DNA of 8,357 nt from JASJGK01 sp033791585 (GCA_033791585.1 JASJGK010000063.1:1-8357); one strand, 5' to 3'. Shown: positions 1 to 5,997, numbered from the stretch's first letter. A program made the numbers and translations. The notes: generated by a model not told the origin, from the sequence alone.

Positions 1-362
1 ATGGCAACCCCTTCGTATAAACTCACTTCCACATCCATTTGCTCCACTAGCCATTTCCAGCTTTCCCCTACCTGCTCTTTAGAAAGCTCAATCTGCTCAT
101 AGCTGCTTTGGTCCATAAAGTGGTAATTGCCGCCATCGACATATAAAAACTGCATTTTTGTGTCTTCTACCGCTGCTTTTGAAATTTTTTCCCCACTTTT
201 CCAAGTACGGTCAAGCATAGAACCATTGATCAGGTTCTTCATTTTTACACGACAAAAGGTATTTCCCTTTCCAGGTTTAACAAATTGAGCGTCAGAAATA
301 CGGTATGGGACTTTATCAATTTCAATTCGCAAGCCTTTACGAAGGTCATTAGTGTCGTACAT
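1..362 (-). CDS. efp: Elongation factor P, N-terminal 120 residues (cut by window edge)
   Basis: EF-P binds between the P and E sites of the ribosome and relieves stalling at consecutive prolines. The reverse-strand translation begins MYDTNDLRKGLRIEID and continues with the family's KOW-like first domain (about residues 1-62), then the start of the OB domain (about 68-120, including MQFLYVDGGNYHFMD). The loop that reaches the peptidyl-transferase centre reads KPGKGN, with Lys32 at the tip, so this is the lysine type (modified by EpmA/EpmB-like enzymes in some bacteria) and not the arginine/rhamnose type. Family members are about 185-190 residues, so roughly the last 67 residues, including the second OB domain, lie beyond the left edge. 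The ATG at 362 matches the usual family start. No Shine-Dalgarno precedes it; the reading frame stays open upstream for about 40 codons but has no ATG. Identity is secure from conserved sequence recognised by eye. Confidence 0.95.
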   Translation of the reverse strand, partial: MYDTNDLRKGLRIEIDKVPYRISDAQFVKPGKGNTFCRVKMKNLINGSMLDRTWKSGEKISKAAVEDTKMQFLYVDGGNYHFMDQSSYEQIELSKEQVGESWKWLVEQMDVEVSLYEGVA

Positions 363-379
363 TTGGATAGTAAATAAGA

Positions 380-397
380 TGGTTTCAAAAGAAACCA
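380..397 (-). promoter_or_regulatory. Hairpin in the efp leader
   Basis: A perfect 7-bp inverted repeat (TGGTTTC / GAAACCA) with a 4-nt loop lies 17 nt upstream of the efp start codon, in place of a recognisable Shine-Dalgarno. In the efp mRNA it would form a short stem next to the ribosome landing site, and is followed by a U-rich stretch. It could influence translation initiation or act as a weak attenuator. The pairing is seen directly; any role is inference, and short hairpins are common in AT-rich DNA. Confidence 0.35.
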
Positions 398-453
398 ATT
401 TGCCACAGAAAGGGCAGAAGGGCAAGAATTGAGCTAAAAAAGCTAATATTTTG

Positions 454-523
454 AGGTAAAGTAAATAAAGTTCAGCCCTTCAGCTAGAGAAAGGGAGACA
501 AACAACTGTCAGGCTGAACTTTA
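454..523 (-). terminator. 12-bp inverted repeat with structured loop, possible terminator of the Crp/Fnr gene
   Basis: Arms at 466-477 (TAAAGTTCAGCC) and 512-523 (GGCTGAACTTTA) are perfectly complementary over 12 bp. The 34-nt interior can form two small stems: CTT 478-480 with AAG 491-493, and GACA 497-500 with TGTC 507-510 around a 6-nt loop, giving a three-way-junction shape. Read on the minus strand, the outer stem is followed by an interrupted U-rich tail (TTTACTTTACC), and it lies about 45 nt past the stop of the regulator gene. That position fits a terminator between this gene and efp, but the large loop and broken U-tract are not typical, so a 5' leader structure of efp is an alternative. 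Confidence 0.4.
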
Positions 524-566
524 AACTTGGTAGCTAGATGCTGAAAAGAGCTTCCAGTAAAAAGCC

Positions 567-1253
567 TTAAATTTCTTCTGAAAGAGCTTCTAAAGCTTCT
601 CGGTTCTTGATCACAGTCCGACGCTTGATGGTATCAATCAAACCCTTTTGGCGGAATTCCATAAAGGCGTAAGATACTGTCTCGCGTGTAGTAGCAATGC
701 TATTGCCTATTTCTTGGTGAGTAATCATATAGTCAATTAAAGTACCATCTACTGAGTCTTTCCCATGATCTTTGGCCAAGTTCAATAACATTTGAGCTAC
801 CTTAGCGTTAGCACTTTTAAACAACAGATTTTCAAGCAAGTTTTCTGTCTCTAGTTGTTTAGAGCCAATGCGTTGTAGAATCCACTGGGTTATTCTGCAA
901 TCTTTTTCCATTCTAGCAGCCATTGCCTCTTTAGGCACATAGTGCAAAATGCTATCTTTTTTAACGGATGCTGAATTCTTCCAATCTTGACCCGTAATGG
1001 CCTCTGCTTCACCAAAAATAGCACCTGGCCCAAGGCGGTCCAAAATAATTTCCTTGCCGTCAGTTGTTTGTCTTGAGATCTTAACTTCACCATGGTTAAT
1101 CAAGTAAATCCTATCGCCCTTTTGTCCCGAGGTGAAGATATTGCTTCCCTTTTGAAAAGTGATAAGTTTTCCATGTTCCATAAAAAGTTGTGTAACTTCC
1201 TGCGGACTTAGCAGATTTGACCTTTCACTTTCGTGAGGTTCAGAAATTCCCAT
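567..1253 (-). CDS. Crp/Fnr-family transcriptional regulator
   Basis: A 228-residue regulator with the usual two-part layout: a cyclic-nucleotide-binding-type beta barrel (about residues 25-110, with GDRIYLINHGEVKI and GPGAIFGEAEAITG), a long dimer helix (about 112-145), and a winged helix-turn-helix (about 150-210). The recognition helix carries TRETVSYAF; Arg190 and Glu191 correspond to the CRP residues that read the G-C pairs of TGTGA, but CRP's next contact Arg is Tyr195 here. In the ligand pocket GE (81-82) is kept, while the Arg-Ser that holds the cAMP phosphate reads Asn93-Ser94, so cAMP binding is doubtful. There is only one cysteine (Cys119), so an FNR-type iron-sulfur cluster is excluded. 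I chose ATG 1253 over the in-frame ATG at 1271 because AAAGGAG (1259-1265) sits 5 nt before it. Divergent from fumarase, which is its likeliest local target. Confidence 0.9.
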   Translation of the reverse strand: MGISEPHESERSNLLSPQEVTQLFMEHGKLITFQKGSNIFTSGQKGDRIYLINHGEVKISRQTTDGKEIILDRLGPGAIFGEAEAITGQDWKNSASVKKDSILHYVPKEAMAARMEKDCRITQWILQRIGSKQLETENLLENLLFKSANAKVAQMLLNLAKDHGKDSVDGTLIDYMITHQEIGNSIATTRETVSYAFMEFRQKGLIDTIKRRTVIKNREALEALSEEI

Positions 1254-1258
1254 TTCGA

Positions 1259-1265
1259 CTCCTTT
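1259..1265 (-). promoter_or_regulatory. Shine-Dalgarno that fixes the regulator's start
   Basis: On the minus strand AAAGGAG lies 5 nt before ATG 1253. An in-frame ATG at 1271 would add six residues (MLKGVE) but would place this strong site inside the coding region and has no comparable site of its own, so 1253 is preferred. Confidence 0.8.
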
Positions 1266-1373
1266 TAGCATGTGCTGTTTTTTCCGATTCTTTTGGGGTA
1301 AAAAAATGTCTGTAAATTCGTTTTATGAGGTTATAATACTAAAATATATATAAAGCTCTTGTAACATAGCTTC

Positions 1374-1401
1374 ATTATACAACTTACTCAGATTCACACA
1401 A
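1374..1401 (-). promoter_or_regulatory. Sigma70-like promoter of the Crp/Fnr regulator
   Basis: On the minus strand TTGTGT (1396-1401) and a consensus TATAAT (1374-1379) are separated by 16 bp. Transcription would begin near 1367, giving a leader of about 110 nt before ATG 1253. The -35 overlaps a TGTGA half-site, which would suit control by a Crp-type protein, possibly the gene's own product. The elements are visible; activity is inferred. Confidence 0.55.
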
Positions 1402-1427
1402 GTTAATTATCATTCATAATTGTTAAA

Positions 1428-1447
1428 AATTGTAACTAAGTACAATT
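1428..1447. promoter_or_regulatory. Perfect dyad, possible operator
   Basis: AATTGTA and TACAATT form a perfect 7-bp inverted repeat around a 6-bp spacer (ACTAAG). The 20-bp symmetric layout with a 6-bp gap has the geometry of Crp/Fnr-family sites (5-6 bp half-sites about 6 bp apart), although the half-site TTGTA differs from TGTGA (CRP) and TTGAT (FNR). It lies about 130 bp upstream of the fumarase start and just upstream of the regulator's -35. An altered recognition helix (Tyr in place of the second Arg) would be consistent with a changed half-site. Binding is inference. Confidence 0.4.
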
Positions 1448-1576
1448 AACCTTAGCAAAACTAATTTAATTCTCATGTGACATTTTCTCTATTATATGGC
1501 ATACAAAGATTCAATTGCAAACTTTTATTTAATTGGTTTTAAACCCTCAAAAACGATCAACTTAAAAGGTTAACCT

Positions 1577-3187
1577 ATGGCAGACTTTAAATACCAAGCC
1601 TTATTTGAGCAATCTGGACAAGATACCCCCTTCAGAAAAATCTCCAATGACCACGTTGAAGTTAAAGATTTCAATGGTCAAGAATATCTAGTGGTCCAGC
1701 CAGAAGCTTTGACTCTGATTGCCGAAGAAGCCATGAAAGATGTCTCTCATTTGCTTCGCCCAGGCCATTTGGCAAGTCTAAAAAAAATTTTAGAAGACCC
1801 CCAAGCCAGTCCAAATGATGTCTATGTTGCTACAAATTTACTAGAAAATGCTATCATTGCCGCCGAAGGTGAGTTTCCTTCCTGCCAAGATACAGGTACA
1901 GCCATTGTTATGGGCAAGCGAGGTGACCGGGTTATTGTAGAAGGAACTGACGAAGAAGCTTTAAGCAAGGGGATCTGGAGAACCTACCAAAATGACAATT
2001 TACGCTACTCCCAATCAGCGCCCTTAACCATGTTTGAAGAGGTTAACACTGGCGATAATTTACCTGCACAAATAGACCTATACGCTACTAAAGGCATGGA
2101 ATATAAGTTTTTATTTATGGCCAAAGGTGGTGGTTCAGCCAACAAAACCTATCTTTACCAAGAAACAAAAGCACTCCTCAACCCCACAAGAATCATGGAG
2201 TTTTTCAAGGAAAAGATTGCCAGCTTAGGCACAGCCGCATGCCCACCTTACCACTTAGCTATTGTGATCGGTGGCACCTCGGCAGAAATGAACTTAAAAA
2301 CAGTTAAGCTTGCCAGCACAAAAGAATATGACGACCTCCCTACTTCTGGAAACGCCCAAGGCCGAGCCTTTCGAGATTTAGAGATGGAGCAAGAAGTTTT
2401 AAAACTAACCCAAGGTTTAGGGTTAGGTGCGCAATTTGGTGGCAAGTACTTCTGCCACGATATTCGAGTAATCCGCTTGCCTCGTCACGGTGCTTCCTGC
2501 CCTGTGGGCCTTGGAGTAAGTTGCTCTGCTGACCGCAATATGAAGGGCAAGATTACCAAAGATGGTATTTTTCTAGAACAACTAGAAACCAACCCGGCCC
2601 AATATCTGCCCCCTAGTGCCGCTGCCGACAAAACAGAAGTATTAGAGTTGGATTTAAGTATGGGGATGACCAAACTATTAGAAACACTTTCAAAGTATCC
2701 TATCAAGACCAGAGTCATGCTCCAAGGCGACATCATTGTCGCCCGTGACATTGCTCATGCAAAGCTGCAAGACAAACTAGATCGTGGTGAAGATTTACCA
2801 GATTACTTTAAAGAACATATCGTCTATTATGCAGGCCCTGCTAAGACACCAGAAGGTTATGCTTCAGGGTCTTTTGGGCCAACAACAGCCGGGAGAATGG
2901 ATTCTTACGTGTCTACCTTTCAAAAAGCAGGCGGCTCTATGGTCATGCTTGCCAAGGGAAACCGAAGCCAAGTTGTCACAGATTCTTGCAAGGAAAATGG
3001 TGGTTTCTATTTAGGCAGTATCGGTGGCGCTGCTGCTGTTCTAGGAAAAGAGTGCATAACTAAAGTCGAGCTGATCGAATTTCCTGAACTGGGAATGGAA
3101 GCCATTTACAAAATTAGGGTGAAAGATTTCCCTGCATTTATTATAGTAGACGACAAGGGGAATGACTTTTTCCACAACCTAGATTAG
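1577..3187 (+). CDS. fumA: Class I (iron-sulfur) fumarate hydratase
   Basis: Converts fumarate to L-malate in the citric acid cycle, in the cytoplasm, using an oxygen-sensitive [4Fe-4S] cluster. The 536-residue protein is a fused alpha-beta class I enzyme, close in length to E. coli FumA (about 548). The alpha part (about 45-320) carries the three expected cluster cysteines: Cys103 in PSCQDTGTA, Cys222 in GTAACPPYHLA and Cys308 in HGASCPVG. The beta part (about 325-530) carries SGSFGPTTAGRMD, the active-site KGNRS (460-464) and the SCKENGGFYLGSIGGAAA signature. AAAAGG at 1564-1569 sits 7 nt before ATG 1577, and its AGG belongs to a 10-bp palindrome that touches the start codon. The gene is divergent from a Crp/Fnr regulator. 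Family assignment is firm; fumA is used as the class name, and fumA versus fumB-type physiology cannot be told from sequence. Confidence 0.95.
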   Translation: MADFKYQALFEQSGQDTPFRKISNDHVEVKDFNGQEYLVVQPEALTLIAEEAMKDVSHLLRPGHLASLKKILEDPQASPNDVYVATNLLENAIIAAEGEFPSCQDTGTAIVMGKRGDRVIVEGTDEEALSKGIWRTYQNDNLRYSQSAPLTMFEEVNTGDNLPAQIDLYATKGMEYKFLFMAKGGGSANKTYLYQETKALLNPTRIMEFFKEKIASLGTAACPPYHLAIVIGGTSAEMNLKTVKLASTKEYDDLPTSGNAQGRAFRDLEMEQEVLKLTQGLGLGAQFGGKYFCHDIRVIRLPRHGASCPVGLGVSCSADRNMKGKITKDGIFLEQLETNPAQYLPPSAAADKTEVLELDLSMGMTKLLETLSKYPIKTRVMLQGDIIVARDIAHAKLQDKLDRGEDLPDYFKEHIVYYAGPAKTPEGYASGSFGPTTAGRMDSYVSTFQKAGGSMVMLAKGNRSQVVTDSCKENGGFYLGSIGGAAAVLGKECITKVELIEFPELGMEAIYKIRVKDFPAFIIVDDKGNDFFHNLD

Positions 3188-3204
3188 CTTCAGTTGGGAT
3201 AAAA

Positions 3205-3299
3205 TCAGGTTAAAGCCCTCGGGGTATCAATTTTGGCTAGGAAATTGCTTTAATCAAAGCAGGCTCAATAAAAAGCAAACCCCTAGTCAGACGACCTGA
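3205..3299 (+). promoter_or_regulatory. Nested inverted repeats before the small secreted-protein gene
   Basis: Three inverted repeats nest in the right order: TCAGGT (3205-3210) with ACCTGA (3294-3299); CTCGGGGT (3218-3225) with ACCCCTAG (3279-3286, one C/A mismatch); and TGCTTT (3246-3251) with AAAGCA (3256-3261) around AATC. Together they span nearly the whole gap between fumarase and the next gene and end 2 nt before its ATG, so the folded RNA would occlude the translation start. There is no T-tract, so it does not look like a simple terminator of fumarase. I do not recognise a known riboswitch (no FMN-element signature). The pairings are by eye and may be partly fortuitous. Confidence 0.35.
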
Positions 3300-3301
3300 A
3301 A

Positions 3302-3586
3302 ATGAAACCAGTGATATTAGGAATAATTTTTTCCATACTTTTTTTCGGCTACCAAATTGGTTATGCCTCAAACCCTATAGCGCAATTTGAATACCCCAGA
3401 GAGTGTTCTCAATCTAGATATAGTTGTGTGTTAAAGTATGAAGACGAAGCACCTTTCTTTTGTTTGAAATTAGCAAAACAGAGGAATAAAAATGCTCGGC
3501 AACAACCGAGAACGGTAAAATTTCATCGTTGTGTAAAAAGATACCCGGCGATTTTAAAACATAAGCCACAACCTAAAGAAGGCTAA
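3302..3586 (+). CDS. Small exported protein with four cysteines, function unknown
   Basis: I do not recognise this 94-residue protein. It begins with a short charged end and a hydrophobic stretch (residues 4-20, ILGIIFSILFFGYQIG) followed by YAS-NP, a likely signal peptidase I site near residues 22-23; no lipobox is present. The mature part of about 71 residues is basic (many Lys/Arg, especially 57-94) and has four cysteines at 35, 42, 54 and 77, an even number that would allow two disulfides in the periplasm. The start has no convincing Shine-Dalgarno and lies just after a predicted folded region. The stop is 4 nt before fliN, whose Shine-Dalgarno overlaps this gene's 3' end, which argues that the frame is real and co-transcribed. 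Alternatives: an unrecognised periplasmic motility or envelope factor, or a lineage-specific orphan. Confidence 0.7.
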   Translation: MKPVILGIIFSILFFGYQIGYASNPIAQFEYPRECSQSRYSCVLKYEDEAPFFCLKLAKQRNKNARQQPRTVKFHRCVKRYPAILKHKPQPKEG

Positions 3587-3590
3587 AAAA

Positions 3591-4196
3591 ATGGCGGTAG
3601 ACCCTTTTGAAGCGGCAATGGCTCAACTCCAGCAAGACCCTGGAGAAAGACCCACTGACGCCCCTAAAACTAAACCTGCGCAAACCAAAGAAGAGATTGC
3701 AGCAAGTGCCGCCCCTCAGGCCAAACCTATAGACCCGTTTGAGGCTGCACAAGCTGCCATCGATCCTTTTGAGGCTGCCCAAGCCTCCATCGACCCTTTT
3801 GACGCTGCTTTAAGCTCAATAGACACTGGTGCCGATGCTGCTGACCCCATTGCCAATGCCTTAGCTATCGCAGATAGCCAACCTGCCCCCGTTGCAGGCG
3901 CAAAAAAAGATGATGGTGAGTTCCATGTAGATATCAATTTTTTAATGGATATCAACCTGACCCTTACCTTTGAAGTTGGCCGAGCCAAGATGTATATTAG
4001 TGACCTCTTAAGCTTAGGTCAGGGTTCTGTAATTGAACTTCACCGACTTGTAGGTGAAGATTTAGAGATTTTAGTTAATGGAAATTTGTTGGCCACTGGC
4101 GAAGTTGTTGTTGTGAACGAAAAATTTGGTGCTAAGTTGACCAAAATTTTATCACCGGAAGAACGAGTCACAAGACTTGGACCATCGCCAATTTAA
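3591..4196 (+). CDS. fliN: FliN-type flagellar motor switch protein with long N-terminal extension
   Basis: FliN forms the base of the C-ring on the cytoplasmic face of the flagellar motor, with FliM and FliG, and helps set rotation direction and docking of the export apparatus. The C-terminal part (about 112-192) is a single SpoA/FliN domain: FLMDINLTLTFEVGRAKMYI, DLLSLGQGSVIEL, EDLEILVNGNLLATGEVVVV and FGAKLTKILSPEERV. At 201 residues it is longer than E. coli FliN (137): residues 1-110 are a low-complexity Ala/Asp/Pro-rich extension with DPFEAA motifs at 4 and in three tandem decapeptides (47-76). AGAAGG (3577-3582) lies 8 nt before ATG 3591. No other flagellar gene is in the window; the neighbours are a small exported protein and ribD. 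A type III secretion SctQ protein is a less likely alternative, since there are no secretion genes here and the domain reads as FliN. Confidence 0.9.
   Translation: MAVDPFEAAMAQLQQDPGERPTDAPKTKPAQTKEEIAASAAPQAKPIDPFEAAQAAIDPFEAAQASIDPFDAALSSIDTGADAADPIANALAIADSQPAPVAGAKKDDGEFHVDINFLMDINLTLTFEVGRAKMYISDLLSLGQGSVIELHRLVGEDLEILVNGNLLATGEVVVVNEKFGAKLTKILSPEERVTRLGPSPI
3729..3818 (+). repeat. Three 30-bp tandem repeats encoding IDPFEAAQAA-like decapeptides
   Basis: Residues 47-56, 57-66 and 67-76 of the FliN-like protein read IDPFEAAQAA, IDPFEAAQAS and IDPFDAALSS, and a degenerate fourth copy (IDTGADAADP) follows. The same core occurs once more at residue 4 (DPFEAAMAQL). The DNA copies have diverged at synonymous positions (GACCCG, GATCCT, GACCCT), so the peptide appears to be conserved beyond simple recent duplication. 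Confidence 0.85.
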
Positions 4197-4210
4197 CCCC
4201 TCTCTTAAAA

Positions 4211-5332
4211 TTGGCCACTAAAATAGACTTGGACCCGATACAAAAATCCCATTTTATGGAAAAGGCTATTTCTCTTAGCCTAAAATCCTTTGGCAAAACT
4301 CAGCCTAACCCCTTGGTTGGCGCAGTTTTGGTGGATGATTCTGGTGAGATCATAGCTACTGGTTACCACAAAAAAGCGGGGGCCGCCCACGCTGAAGTGG
4401 ACTGCCTTAAAGATTGCCCCATCGCCCCTGAAAACTCGACCCTATTTGTTACTCTAGAGCCATGTAATCATACTGGTCGCACTCCACCTTGTACCCAATT
4501 ACTGATCGACAAAAAAATTTCCAAGGTAATTATCGGCACTCTAGACCCAAATCCTTTGGTCAGCGGCAAAGGTGTTGAACGATTAAAAGAAGCAGGCATT
4601 GCTGTGGAAGTAGGTATTTTAGAAACAGAGTGCCGAGAAATAAACCAGATATACAATCACCATATCACCACTGGTTTGCCCTTTATCACCATCAAAGCAG
4701 GGATCACCTTGGATGGTCGGATCGCCCTGGCTTCAGGGGAATCCAAGTGGATTACCAACGAAGAATCACGCGAGGTTTCTCACCACATCCGTAGCCAGAG
4801 ACAAGGGATTTTAATTGGGAAAAAGACCCTGATCAAAGACAATCCACAATTAAATGTTCGCCATGGTGAAAACCCAACCCAACCCGTTCCCATTGTTATT
4901 TCTAATCAAGTAGAGGTATTTCCAAAACTAGAATTTTTCAAAGACAAAAACCGAAAAAAATTCTGGCTGGCAAAAGAGGCCCCCACTAGCGAAATTATAG
5001 AAAAGCTATTAGAATCTTCCATAGAAGTTTTAACTCCTCCTGTTGGTCAAGATTTTCTAGAATGGGGAATGAAAGAACTTTGTAAAAAAGGCATAGTATC
5101 TATTTTAATTGAAGGTGGTGGCGTGACCATTGCCGAATTTGTTAAAGCCAAACTAGTCAATGAAATGCTGCTTTTTATGGCTCCCAAGTTGATAGGGGGC
5201 ACAGAGGCCCCTAGTTTTTGTGGGGATTTGTCTCTAGAAAGTTTGGCACAAACCCCTAATTTCGAATTTGTGCATTCTGAGATTCTGCCTGCTGGCGATC
5301 TTATGTTGATATTAAAACCCAAGGTAGTGTAA
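4211..5332 (+). CDS. ribD: Bifunctional riboflavin biosynthesis protein RibD (deaminase-reductase)
   Basis: Carries out the second and third steps of riboflavin synthesis from GTP: zinc-dependent deamination of the diaminopyrimidine, then NADPH-dependent reduction of the ribosyl side chain. The N-terminal deaminase has PNPLVGAVLVDD, GYHKKAGAAHAE (zinc ligand His60, catalytic Glu62) and TLEPCNHTGRTPPC (zinc ligands Cys85 and Cys94). The reductase domain (about 157-373) has ITIKAGITLDGRIA, SKWITNEESREVSHHIRS, KDNPQLNVR and the ILIEGGG loop (298-304). Length 373 fits the family (about 360-370). The start is uncertain: TTG 4211 and TTG 4229 both keep the segment that aligns with the usual N-terminal helix, while ATG 4256 would trim it; none has a clear Shine-Dalgarno. 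The stop overlaps the ribE start (TAATG), a sign of translational coupling. Confidence 0.95.
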   Translation: MATKIDLDPIQKSHFMEKAISLSLKSFGKTQPNPLVGAVLVDDSGEIIATGYHKKAGAAHAEVDCLKDCPIAPENSTLFVTLEPCNHTGRTPPCTQLLIDKKISKVIIGTLDPNPLVSGKGVERLKEAGIAVEVGILETECREINQIYNHHITTGLPFITIKAGITLDGRIALASGESKWITNEESREVSHHIRSQRQGILIGKKTLIKDNPQLNVRHGENPTQPVPIVISNQVEVFPKLEFFKDKNRKKFWLAKEAPTSEIIEKLLESSIEVLTPPVGQDFLEWGMKELCKKGIVSILIEGGGVTIAEFVKAKLVNEMLLFMAPKLIGGTEAPSFCGDLSLESLAQTPNFEFVHSEILPAGDLMLILKPKVV

Positions 5333-5997
5333 TGTTTACAGGTTTAATTGAAGAAGTTGGTCAGGTAATTTCCATCAGCCCCATTGGCCCAAGCCAATCC
5401 CGTTTAAAATTAAGCTGTAAAACTGTGCAGGCCGATATGAAAATAGGCGATAGCCTCGCTGTCGACGGCATTTGCTTAACCATAGTGGCCTTTGACCAAA
5501 GTTCAGTCGAGTTAGAGTTATCTTCTGAAACCGTGAAACACAGCCTTTTTGGAACAGCGACCCAAGGTGCCAAAGTAAATCTGGAACGTGCACTAAGACT
5601 GGGTGACCGACTTGGTGGGCACATTGTGCAAGGCCATGTAGATGCGATTGCTAGCTTGATCCAAGTGATCAAAGAAGGAAATTTCTACCAGTTGCATTTT
5701 TCTTTACCAAAGGAAATTGCAAGGTATATATCCAACAAAGGTTCTATTACCATTAACGGCATTAGCTTAACCATTGCCACTTTAAGCAATGAAAATTTTT
5801 CTATCGCTATCATTCCTCATAGCTACCAAGAAACCAATTTGAGTGCTTTAATGGTAGGCTCTAAGGTGCATTTAGAATCTGATATATTGGCCCGCTACAC
5901 TGAATCCTTATTGATGCCCACTGCCTCAGGGCCTAAATCTGGCTCAGAATCAAAGGTCAGTATGGAATTTTTGGCAGAGCATGGATTTGGCAACTAA
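5332..5997 (+). CDS. ribE: Riboflavin synthase, alpha subunit type
   Basis: Catalyses the last step of riboflavin synthesis, dismutation of two 6,7-dimethyl-8-ribityllumazine molecules. The 221-residue protein starts with the diagnostic MFTGLIEEVG and has the two similar barrels of the family: barrel one with GDSLAVDGICLTI (39-51, Cys48 at the active site) and barrel two with KGSITINGISLTI (136-148). The linker LGDRLGGHIVQGHVD (90-104) is characteristic. An AAGG (5321-5324) inside the end of ribD lies 7 nt before ATG 5332, which shares one base with the ribD stop. Also called ribC in the E. coli nomenclature. The other pathway genes (ribA/ribB, ribH) are not in the window, so they must lie elsewhere. 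No FMN riboswitch signature is seen upstream. Confidence 0.95.
   Translation: MFTGLIEEVGQVISISPIGPSQSRLKLSCKTVQADMKIGDSLAVDGICLTIVAFDQSSVELELSSETVKHSLFGTATQGAKVNLERALRLGDRLGGHIVQGHVDAIASLIQVIKEGNFYQLHFSLPKEIARYISNKGSITINGISLTIATLSNENFSIAIIPHSYQETNLSALMVGSKVHLESDILARYTESLLMPTASGPKSGSESKVSMEFLAEHGFGN

Larger units (their letters stand above)
1254..1576. other. Divergent regulatory region between the regulator and fumarase
   Basis: This 323-bp, very AT-rich stretch contains no gene that I can support on either strand. It holds a sigma70-like promoter for the regulator (1374-1401), a perfect dyad (1428-1447), a second imperfect inverted repeat AATTAT-CATTC-ATAATT (1405-1421), the TTGTAAC heptamer twice (near 1360 and 1430), and isolated TGTGA half-sites (1476-1480 on plus; within 1396-1401 and flanking bases on minus). 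For fumarase, TATTAT at 1490-1495 is a possible -10, but its -35 (TTAATT, 18 bp upstream) is poor, as expected of an activator-dependent promoter. No terminator is expected or seen here. Confidence 0.6.

Noticed and set aside
363..478. In-frame upstream extension of efp containing CPFCPFCG, which looks like a zinc-ribbon motif.
   Set aside because: It has no ATG or GTG start, EF-P families begin at the MYDTNDL position, and the motif arises from a short purine-rich repeat (GGGCAGAAGGGCAAG on the plus strand). Treated as chance.
567..1253. Interpretation of the regulator as an oxygen-sensing FNR protein because it faces an Fe-S fumarase.
   Set aside because: Only one cysteine is present and the N-terminal cysteine cluster is missing.
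2248..2751. Two reverse-strand open frames within the fumarase gene (2248-2445 and 2485-2751).
   Set aside because: They overlap strongly conserved fumarase coding sequence and show no domain or start signal of their own.
3246..3261. TGCTTT/AAAGCA hairpin as the fumarase terminator.
   Set aside because: It is a weak stem with no T-tract afterwards; kept only as the inner part of a nested structure.
3729..3818. 30-bp repeats as a CRISPR array.
   Set aside because: They are contiguous, in frame, without spacers, and encode a repeated peptide in a FliN extension.
3729..3818. DPF motifs as eukaryotic endocytic adaptor (AP2) ligands, hinting at an effector.
   Set aside because: The protein has a FliN domain and no secretion signal; DPF is too short to argue for eukaryotic targets.
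4197..4260. FMN riboswitch before ribD.
   Set aside because: There is only a 14-nt gap after fliN and no RFN-element signature.
5361..5672. Reverse-strand 103-codon frame inside ribE.
   Set aside because: Shadow of a firmly identified gene; no recognisable product.
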